The notes beneath the pieces were generated by a model. It had not been told where the DNA came from and searched no databases. It saw only the letters and a list, made by a program, of their open reading frames with translations. This document shows positions 1-6,700 of a DNA stretch of 19,990 nucleotides, piece by piece. Position numbers and translations under genes: made by a program. Each line of letters begins with the position of its first letter. The first letter of the stretch is position 1. This DNA comes from Comamonadaceae bacterium (GTDB taxonomy: Bacteria > Pseudomonadota > Gammaproteobacteria > Burkholderiales > Burkholderiaceae_C): the NCBI GenBank assembly GCA_027490555.1, contig JAIXXW010000387.1, positions 1 through 19,990 on the forward strand, read 5' to 3'.

Positions 1-497
1 CTGGGGCCGATGGCCGGGGCCAGCACCACCCCCATGCCAAACAGGCCGCTGGCACGGCCCTGCTCCTCGGGGGCAAAGGCGCGCAGGATGATGATGGCCG
101 GAATCGGCTGCACCACCCCAGCGGCCAGGCCCTCGGCCACGCGCGCGGCCAAGACCAGCGGAAAATCGTTGGCCAAGCCGCCCACCACGCCACCGCCGAG
201 CAGCAGCCACATGCACACCTCGTACACCCGGCGGTAACCGTAGCGTGAGAGCAGCCAGGGTGTGGTCAGCATGGACACCGTCATGGCCACCATGAAGCCC
301 GAGGTGACCCACTGCACCCGGCTTTGGCCGAGCGTGAAATGCTCGCTCATGTCGGGGATGGCCACATTCAAGATGGTGGACGACATGACCGCCGCCATGG
401 AGCCAAGCATCACCGAGAGCAACAACAGCCACCGGTGCCGCGCGCCATAGCGCGCTTGCAGGGCCTGCAGGCTGTGGGGGCCCTGGGCCAGGCTCAT
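1..497 (-). CDS. MFS drug exporter, DHA2/EmrB-like (N-terminal part, cut by window edge)
   Basis: This is the first 165 codons of an inner-membrane major facilitator superfamily pump; the rest lies beyond base 1. The protein begins MSLAQGPHSLQALQ, and a first membrane helix around residues 23-46 ends in STILNVAIPDM, the place where EmrB/QacA-type (14-helix, DHA2) pumps carry D-x-T-x-x-N-V-A-x-P. Here the usual acidic residue is replaced by serine. QWVTSGFMVAM follows (helix 2), then a motif-A loop WLLSRYGYRRVYE, further helices, and GMGVVLAPAIGP, which matches antiporter motif C of helix 5. By family, it would export small hydrophobic or toxic compounds in exchange for protons; the substrate cannot be told. 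The start is ATG at 497, with GAGGG four bases upstream. The ATG overlaps the stop of the preceding CWC gene (ATGA), so translation is probably coupled. Confidence 0.9.
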   Translation of the reverse strand, partial: MSLAQGPHSLQALQARYGARHRWLLLLSVMLGSMAAVMSSTILNVAIPDMSEHFTLGQSRVQWVTSGFMVAMTVSMLTTPWLLSRYGYRRVYEVCMWLLLGGGVVGGLANDFPLVLAARVAEGLAAGVVQPIPAIIILRAFAPEEQGRASGLFGMGVVLAPAIGP

Positions 498-754
498 GCG
501 CCCTCGCCCCGGGCGCTGTCTGCGCGGGTGTCCTGGGGCGTGGCCTCGGACGCGGCCACACAGGCCGCGCAGATGCAGGCCTTGTGGCGCGCCGCTTCGG
601 GCACACCTTGGAGCAGATCGGCGCTGAAATGCACGCGCGTGCACCAACAAGGCCCGGCAGGGGCTGCCCCGCCTTCAGGTCTGGCCATGGCGCAGGCGTT
701 GGGCTGCCCGCACAGGGGGCAGCGGCAAGGGTCTATCGCAAGGTATGCCGTCAT
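494..754 (-). CDS. Cysteine-rich CWC family small protein
   Basis: An 86-residue cytosolic protein with nine cysteines in the pattern of the cysteine-rich CWC family: C-x-C-PLCGQPNAC near residues 10-21, GPCWC at 34-38 and CICAAC at 60-65. The family is widespread in proteobacteria. Its biochemical role is not established; clustered CxxC/CxC pairs suggest metal binding, which is inference. The last 20 residues are polar and probably disordered. I chose ATG at 754 over GTG at 757 because it forms a TGATG overlap with a short leader ORF that has a strong Shine-Dalgarno, whereas no good Shine-Dalgarno lies directly in front of the gene. Its own stop overlaps the MFS start (ATGA), so leader, CWC protein and pump appear translationally chained. 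Confidence 0.82.
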   Translation of the reverse strand: MTAYLAIDPCRCPLCGQPNACAMARPEGGAAPAGPCWCTRVHFSADLLQGVPEAARHKACICAACVAASEATPQDTRADSARGEGA

Positions 755-804
755 CACAGCAGACTGCCAGCCTGTGATGGAGATATCCGGTCAATCCAGC
801 GCAT
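754..804 (-). CDS. Short leader ORF upstream of CWC-MFS genes
   Basis: A 16-codon ORF, MRWIDRISPSQAGSLL, starts at ATG 804 behind a perfect AGGAGG with five-base spacing. It ends in a TGA sharing one base with the ATG of the CWC gene (TGATG). It is the best ribosome binding site in this part of the window, while the CWC gene has none of its own. The simplest reading is a leader peptide whose translation delivers ribosomes to CWC and then to the MFS pump. It might respond to a compound that stalls ribosomes, as leader peptides of drug-resistance genes do, but nothing in the peptide identifies an inducer. The alternative is a vestige of a longer CWC start. Confidence 0.5.
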   Translation of the reverse strand: MRWIDRISPSQAGSLL

Positions 805-809
805 CGCGT

Positions 810-835
810 CCTCCTGAAAAGCCCTATTTTCAGGG
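810..835 (-). promoter_or_regulatory. Hairpin overlapping the leader Shine-Dalgarno
   Basis: On the minus strand an 8-bp perfect inverted repeat, CCTGAAAA and TTTTCAGG with a six-base loop, covers 834-813. The Shine-Dalgarno AGGAGG of the leader ORF is at 815-810, so its first three bases lie in the 3' arm. A shorter alternative pairing, CCCT with AGGG (835-822), uses part of the same 5' arm and would free the Shine-Dalgarno. There is no T-tract after the stem, so it is not a standard terminator. A role in gating translation is inference. Confidence 0.45.
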
Positions 836-891
836 ATACCGGGACGGCGTGGACTATGGGCCGCTGAGCTGGATGGCCTGGCGGGTCGAAC

Positions 892-3408
892 TTACACGAA
901 CCACTGCGTCAGGGGAACGTCCATCGCCTGAGCCAATCTGGAGAAATACGCCGGGTCCATGGTCTCGACATATTGCGCACCAGCAGGCGGGCTCCAGCTG
1001 CCGTCGACGTCGCCCAACAGCACACCCACCAGGTTGCGCGTCGCGTTGTTTGCAGGGTCGACGTCCAGCGTGTCGTCCCACAGCACCGATTTGCGGGTGG
1101 TTGTGAAAACACCCCGGGCTTCATCGGTGAAGTCCTGCGCTTCGTCGACAAACAGCCACCGCGCAGCGGGGGCATCGCGATGGCCTTGGGCCATCAACAA
1201 GATGGCGCGTGCATCGGCGCTGGTCACACGGCCATCGCCATTGACGTCGGCGGCGATAAACTGGTAGGGCGAAACAGGCGCTCCGCCGGGGTTGGGGTTG
1301 CCGCCGGTGGCGATTTTCAGGGCCGCCAGGGCATCGGCCTCGGTGATCACGCCGGCGTCGCTGGGGCTGGTGCTGCGGCTGGCCTGCAGCTCCAACGGTG
1401 TGGCGGGCATCACGGCCAGAAATTGGCCCTGTTCATCGGTCTGGCCAATCGGGGTTGACGGGGCACCCGTGGTCTTGAGGCTGAGCCCGACCCCCCCGAG
1501 CAGGGCATGCGCCTTCCACTGGTACACCTGCCCGGACAAAACGGTGGGCAGGCTCAGCTCGGATGCCAAGGCCTGAGCGGGCAGCGGGTTGCCCGTCAGG
1601 TCGGTCAGCGCCTGGCCGTCCATCTGCAGCCGGTAGCTTTCACCCGGGCGCAGCAGGGGCGAATTCAATGTCATGACCGGTCCATTGATGACAGCGCCTG
1701 CCGTGTTGGCATCAAAGCGGGCCACTTGCAAGCCTTGCGCGTCCAGGAGTCGCAGCGCCCCGGTGCCCCAGACCACGGTCTCGCTGAAAGTCAGCTCGAT
1801 GCGACCGATGGCCTGGTCCTGCACGGCGTCCACCCGCGGGCGTTGTGATTGCAGGCTGGGCGCGGTCAGGTCCACCACCAGATCGTGGTGGATGACCGCA
1901 TCGCTCTTGCTCAGGTTGCCTGCGGCGTCGCGCTGGCGAATCCGGATTGCCGACGCTGCATATGTGCCCTCGGGCAAACGGAAACTGTTGGCTGTGCCCG
2001 GCTGCCAGGTCTGACCGCTGTCGAGGCTGTAATCCCAGCTCGCGCCCGCTTCGATGCCGTCCACCGCGATCTGCTGCTGGCGCGTCAAGGCCCTGCCGGC
2101 CAGGGTCTGGCGGGCCTGGTAGACCTGGGTTTCTGTCAATGGTGCATTGGCCAAGCCATTGAGGGTGCCAGTGGCCAGTGCCCCGATGCGGTCGACCACG
2201 TCCATGCCCGTCACCACCTGGCCAAACACCGCATAGCCCGGCGATGCCGGACCGGCAGAGTTGAGGAACAGGTTGTCGACCAGGTTGATGTAGAACTGGC
2301 TGGTGGCCGAATCGGCCACATTGGTTCTGGCCATGGCCAGTGTGCCGCGCAGGTTGGACAGGCCGTTGCCCGACTCCAGCACGATGGGCGCGTAGCTGGG
2401 GGTTTGTTGCAGCAAATTGGCGGCAAAGCCGCCGGCCTGCACCATGAATCCGGCAATCACGCGGTGGTACAGCAGGCCATCCAAAAAGCCGCTGTTGACG
2501 TAGGCCAGCCAGTTGTCCACCGACACCGGTGCGGCATTGGGCAACAGCTCCAGCTCGATCTGGCCTTGCGATGTGCTCAGCGTGACGCGCGGGTTGATAC
2601 TGTAGCGCCAGGCAGAGGATGCCATCCAGCGTGGCGCAGCCGGCGGGGTGTGGTCATATGCGGCGGTGGCGGCCGTCACCGCCGTTGCACTGACGCTGGA
2701 CGACAGCTGCTGGCGGTAGCCCAGGTCATCATGAAAATCCAGGCGGTAGGCCAGTTGTTTGCCGACGTCGCCGGGGCCCGGGCGGTAACTGCTTTGGGTG
2801 GCGCCGCTGATCGCCACCCAGTTGGAGGGCGTCGCCGGGTCGATGCGGAACCATTGCACGGCCGGCTGCGCCAGCGTGCTGCCGTTGTCGTCGCTGATGG
2901 TGTAGCTGGCCTGGAGCAGCTGCCCCTCGGCCACACTGCCTGTGATCGACAGCACCCCCTTGGCAGGCACATCGGGACTGGCCGCTGAAAAGGCATAGCC
3001 CACGCGGTACTGGCTGATCGTGCCCAGGGCGCTGATCTGCAGCGAAAAATCGCCGGCCTGGCTGAGGGTGAAGCTCAGGCTGCCGCTCTGGCTGGTCTGC
3101 CCCACCACGGCGCCATTGGCGTCGAGCACGGCCAAACGCGCCGCACCGCTGGAGCCCATGGTGCTGGCGCTGTCCCAGGCGAAGGGCTGGTAGACAAAGC
3201 TGTAAGTGCCTGGCAGCAAACGGCCCAGCCGGTAAAGATCGATGTCCGCAGCACTGCCCAGGGCCCCATAACCATAGAAGCCCTGGACCAGCGCATAAGG
3301 ATTCGAGACCGACCAAAGCCCAGGCGCGTCGCGGTAAGCCGCCCAGCGCCCGAGATTGCCGATGCCTCTGAACTCGTCAACGATGACCGTGTTGGTCATG
3401 GCAGCCAT
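892..3408 (-). CDS. Leaderless exoprotein with PPC-like, Ig-like, cyclophilin PPIase and dockerin-like domains
   Basis: 838 residues without a signal peptide. Domains in order: a PPC-like beta domain (about 50-140; DIDLYRLGRLLPGTYSF, then AGDFSLQI); an Ig-like domain (about 150-245; VLSITGSVAEGQLLQASY, DVGKQLAYR); a cyclophilin-type peptidyl-prolyl isomerase (about 272-412); Ig-like strands (about 440-515); an SbsA/SwmB-like Ig domain (about 515-618); and a C-terminal module (622-838) with a dockerin-type calcium loop, DVNGDGRVTSAD at 721-732. The cyclophilin keeps YHRVIAGFMVQAGGF (Arg316, Phe321, Met322, Gln324), MAR at 359-361 and SQFYIN at 370-375, so it is probably active; it most resembles bacterial PpiA/PpiB types. 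The last 217 residues are homologous to the tail of the 3573-residue neighbour, ending QWFV against QWIL. This supports export by the same route, probably type I secretion (inferred). An in-frame TGA precedes ATG 3408; ATG 3399 is an alternative, and neither has a strong Shine-Dalgarno. Confidence 0.9.
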   Translation of the reverse strand: MAAMTNTVIVDEFRGIGNLGRWAAYRDAPGLWSVSNPYALVQGFYGYGALGSAADIDLYRLGRLLPGTYSFVYQPFAWDSASTMGSSGAARLAVLDANGAVVGQTSQSGSLSFTLSQAGDFSLQISALGTISQYRVGYAFSAASPDVPAKGVLSITGSVAEGQLLQASYTISDDNGSTLAQPAVQWFRIDPATPSNWVAISGATQSSYRPGPGDVGKQLAYRLDFHDDLGYRQQLSSSVSATAVTAATAAYDHTPPAAPRWMASSAWRYSINPRVTLSTSQGQIELELLPNAAPVSVDNWLAYVNSGFLDGLLYHRVIAGFMVQAGGFAANLLQQTPSYAPIVLESGNGLSNLRGTLAMARTNVADSATSQFYINLVDNLFLNSAGPASPGYAVFGQVVTGMDVVDRIGALATGTLNGLANAPLTETQVYQARQTLAGRALTRQQQIAVDGIEAGASWDYSLDSGQTWQPGTANSFRLPEGTYAASAIRIRQRDAAGNLSKSDAVIHHDLVVDLTAPSLQSQRPRVDAVQDQAIGRIELTFSETVVWGTGALRLLDAQGLQVARFDANTAGAVINGPVMTLNSPLLRPGESYRLQMDGQALTDLTGNPLPAQALASELSLPTVLSGQVYQWKAHALLGGVGLSLKTTGAPSTPIGQTDEQGQFLAVMPATPLELQASRSTSPSDAGVITEADALAALKIATGGNPNPGGAPVSPYQFIAADVNGDGRVTSADARAILLMAQGHRDAPAARWLFVDEAQDFTDEARGVFTTTRKSVLWDDTLDVDPANNATRNLVGVLLGDVDGSWSPPAGAQYVETMDPAYFSRLAQAMDVPLTQWFV
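895..1545 (-). other. Dockerin-containing C-terminal module, copy 1
   Basis: Residues 622-838 of the cyclophilin exoprotein. The order is SGQVYQWKAHALLGGVGLSL (transthyretin/prealbumin-like strands), DALAALKIATGGNPN, a PVSPYQFIAADV linker, the calcium loop DVNGDGRVTSAD, DARAILLMA, WLFVDEAQDF, LVGVLLGDVDGSW, and a terminal AYFSRLAQAMDVPLTQWFV. The two DA-x-A-x-L-K-type helices, the first after a degenerate loop, look like the two F-hand repeats of a type I dockerin, but with an unusually long linker. The same order of motifs recurs in the giant RTX protein at 3764-4826. Confidence 0.8.
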
Positions 3409-3434
3409 TCAGATGTCGCGGACCTGCCGCCAGT

Positions 3435-3453
3435 CTGCGCCAGCGTGGCGCAG
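3435..3453 (-). promoter_or_regulatory. Intergenic hairpin between the 89-residue gene and the cyclophilin gene
   Basis: A perfect 8-bp inverted repeat, CTGCGCCA and TGGCGCAG with a three-base loop, begins 12 bases after the stop of the 89-residue gene and ends 26 bases before ATG 3408. No T-run follows, so a plain intrinsic terminator is unlikely. It could be an mRNA processing or stabilising element, or a partial attenuator, that sets the output of the cyclophilin gene relative to the genes before it. Confidence 0.45.
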
Positions 3454-3464
3454 CCCATGTGGTG

Positions 3465-3734
3465 TCAGCTTGAAGCCCCGTCAGCGGCTTGACCACTGGC
3501 CACCCCGCCGTCATTGCGCTTGAGCATGCCCTGCTCCACCAATTTGTTGACCACCAGATTCATCTGGTTGAACGAGCGCAGGAAGGCCGGCAGGCTCATG
3601 GCCAGGCCACCCACTTTTTCTGCGGTGGATTTGTCACCTTCGATGCTGGTCATCATCAGCACATCCAGGCGTACCACGCCTTCAGCGATCTGGATGTTGC
3701 CAATGCCATCGATGTATTGAAAGTTGTTGTTCAT
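3465..3734 (-). CDS. Small soluble protein of unknown function in exoprotein operon
   Basis: 89 residues starting MNNNFQYIDGIGNIQ. ATG 3734 is chosen over longer readings because AGGA lies nine bases in front and the 26-bp gap to the giant's stop is respected; longer readings run back into the giant gene. No signal peptide, membrane helix or cysteine is visible. The pattern is a short beta stretch (NIQIAEGVVRLDVLMM), a charged turn, a second hydrophobic stretch (VGGLAMSLPAFLRSF) and an amphipathic helix (NLVVNKLVEQGMLKR), followed by a polar tail. I do not recognise the family with confidence; the outline faintly recalls DUF3467-like small proteins. It is sandwiched between two exoproteins with the same C-terminal module, so a cytosolic helper such as a secretion chaperone or a regulator is plausible. 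That is inference from context only. Confidence 0.8.
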   Translation of the reverse strand: MNNNFQYIDGIGNIQIAEGVVRLDVLMMTSIEGDKSTAEKVGGLAMSLPAFLRSFNQMNLVVNKLVEQGMLKRNDGGVASGQAADGASS

Positions 3735-3760
3735 GTTCGTTGTTCCTGTATCGGGTTGGA

Positions 3761-6700
3761 TCAAAGTATCCATTGTGCGACAGGCGCACCCAGCCGAGTG
3801 GCGAGGTCCTGGAAATAACTGTCGGGCAGGACAGTGGCATTGCTGTTGGCAGGTGGATTCCAGCTGCCGTTGACGTCGCCCGTCAAAATGCCCACAAGGT
3901 TGGCCTCGGTGACGCCTTGAACGTCCACATGGAAGACCTCGTCGTAGGCGACATTGGAGCGGCTGATGTTCAGGCTCTGCACGCCGTTGACCGGGTCGTT
4001 CCAGAAGTCGTGATTTTCGCTCACAAATCGCCACTCTGGCGCCAATGCGTCACTTCGACGCACGGCCATTTTGAGAATGGCCAACGCATCGCCCGAAGTC
4101 ACCCGGTCATCGCCCGTGACATCGGCGGCAATGAGCTGGTAGGGCGACACGGGCGCTGCAGTCTGTGGCCCAGTGCCATCCGGATCGGTGTTAGGGTTGC
4201 GCCCGGAGGCCAACTTCAGCGCAGCCAGGGCATCTAAAGCGGTGACCGAAGTGACTGCATTGCCCACAGCGAGGCTGGCTTGCATCTCGTATTGCCCGGA
4301 CAGCAGGCTACCGTATTGGTAATTCCCGTTGGCATCGCTCGTGCGCTGCATGGCATTGAGGTTGACCTGGTAGCTGGGCATGTTGGGATCGTTGACTGAA
4401 CCGTCTCCCGCCGAGCCGCTGATGAATGTCAGCGTCGGCAGGGCCGTAGGACTCACGCCCTGAAGACCCAAGTCGCCCAGCTTGATGCTCTGTGGTGCTA
4501 GCGCTGAAAAACCAATCCCCGCATACCGCAACTCGCCTTGAGAAAACGTGCTCTCCGCCAGCCAACCTGTGGGCAGGTTGGAGGCCGTGAAACTCGAGGT
4601 GCCGATGTTACCCAGATTGAGGTTCAATTCCATGTATTCGCTGTTGACCGGCAGGTCCGCCCACAACTCGGCGGTGTAACCGCTGGCGGAAGTCTGCACA
4701 TTGCGCAACTGGAAGAGTGGCGAATCGGCCCCCGGTGCAGTGGAAGCACCCTCATAACGGATGTTGAGGTTGACCCCAGACATCACGGCATGGCTGCGCC
4801 AGTGGTAGACCAGTCCGGACATCTCGGGACTGACCGGGGGGGGCGGGGTCTGGCTCAGGCTGATGTCACCATCCCAGAACCGGGCCGTCTCCACGCCGTG
4901 CAGATTGTCGGTGCCGTTGCTGAAAGTCCAGACCCCCGAGGGGTCAAACACCGCTTCGGGCCGCAAGTCTTCGACGATCCAGCGGCCATCGCTGATCTGG
5001 TACACGTTGTAGTTGGACCGATTCCCGGTGTAGATGGCCACGTCATTGCCGGCACCACCAGCGATGGTGTCGTTGCCGGCGTTGCCTTCGAACCAGTTGT
5101 CGCCCGCGTCGCCAATGAGCCTGTCGCCCACCATACCGCCGCGCACGGCTTCAATGTTGAGCAAGGTATCGGCATCGACCTGGGCAGCAGGGGACTGCTG
5201 GCCCATGCCCTGGCCATCGTCGTGAGCACGGCCTTGGGCCAGATCCACATGAACCGGCACTGTCGCTGCCGTGTAATTGACCCAGTCAAAGCCGGCACCG
5301 CCATCGATGTAGTCCGAACCACCACGACCATCGAGCGAGTCGTTGCCACTGCCGCCATAAATAGAGTCATTGAAGGCAGAGCCGGTGACTCCCGTCACCC
5401 CAGAGAACTGGTCAATGTTGCCCCAGCCATCGCGCGCCGATCCGGTGAAACCCGCATCCAGGCCGCCAGTGGCACCCACCCAGCCTTGCAGACGCACCTC
5501 GACACCGGTCGCATCTGCCGTGTAAAAGACGTTGTTCCACCAATTGGTATTGCCCACAAAGCGGTCGTTGCCTCCAGATCCGGAGAAATTCATGTTGCGG
5601 TCACCGCCGGTCACCACGTCGTCATACATGCTGCCGAGGACATTTTCAATGTTGATCAGCGTATCGCTGAAGCCCCAGCCGTCGTTGACGACCTGACCTT
5701 GCGCGAGACCCATGTCGACCACAATGCGACTGGGCGAGCTGTCGTATTGGGCCCAGTCGATGCCTGCCCCGCCATCGATGGTGTCGTTGCCGGCACCACC
5801 GCGGAAAAACTCGACGCGGAAGATTTGGTTGACACGCCCCTGTCCCCCACCGACCAGCATGTCGTCGTAAGCCGAGCCCCGCACATCCGAGACGCCATCG
5901 AACTCGTCATTACCCACGGTGAGTTCGGCCAATTGGGCTTGTGCTGCGTTGTTCGGATCGTAGAGGCCATAAGCCACGCCATCACCCAAGTCGACATGCA
6001 CGCCGGTCATGGCCAGCTCATAGCTCAGACGCGTCACGCCATTGCCATGGATCACATCGTCCCCGCCCTCGGGCGAAAACTCGTTCTGGGCCGACCAGTG
6101 GCTGGTGACATTGGCGGTGGTCGAAGTCGAGCCGCCGGTCAAGCCACGGGCATCGTAGACGTCATCGAAAGAGGTGCCGCGAATGGCTTCGATGCTGCGC
6201 AGGGTGTCATTGCCTGAGGAGGTGGATGCCACCGTGCCCGCCGCCATATTGACCGTGATGGCACTGGTGGCGTTGCGGTAGTCGGCACGGTCCCAGCCGG
6301 TACGTCCGTCGATGAAGTCGTCTCCGACATCACCCCGGAAGCTTTCGAAACCGTCGTCAGCCCCGCCGATCAGGGTGTCGTTGAACTGGGTGCCATGGAC
6401 ATTTCGGACACCGCTGAAGGTCAGGGTGCCCATGGGCGCGCTGGCGCCGGTCAGGTTGGACAGGTCGGCACTGGGCAGGCTCAGATCCACACGGGCACCA
6501 TTGCCGTTCAGGCTGGCTGAGATCGCCGACAACGACAGCGTGGTCTGGCCGTTGCCGATCACGGTGTCACTGCCGCCATAGCCTGCGGAGACGGTGTTGT
6601 AACTGGACCCGACGAGGGGGTCGGTGATGTAACCCAGGTGGTTGAAGGTGAGTTGGCTCAAATTGATGGTGTCGTTGAACCGGCCATCGCTGACCCAGCC

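Noticed and set aside
813..834. Intrinsic terminator after the cyclophilin gene
   Set aside because: The stem lacks a following T-tract on the minus strand and overlaps a strong Shine-Dalgarno instead; a regulatory hairpin fits better.
324..1106. Plus-strand 260-codon frame covering the MFS/CWC region
   Set aside because: It runs antisense to three recognisable minus-strand genes and its translation has no recognisable domain.
1213..1248. Cellulosome interpretation of the dockerin-type calcium loop
   Set aside because: No glycoside hydrolase, scaffoldin or Sec signal is present; the loop is part of a shared exoprotein tail in a probable type I secretion context.
3735..4034. Longer reading of the 89-residue gene to 189 codons
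   Set aside because: The extra part is out-of-frame translation of the giant's 3' end; the ATG at 3734 has its own ribosome binding site.
4538..6217. Long plus-strand open frames opposite the giant (for example 559 codons here, also 1849-2988, 9509-10537 and 12539-13588)
   Set aside because: They are mirror images of the RTX coding frame in GC-rich DNA: Val/Ala/His-rich translations with no domain, no ribosome binding site and clear homology signals on the minus strand.
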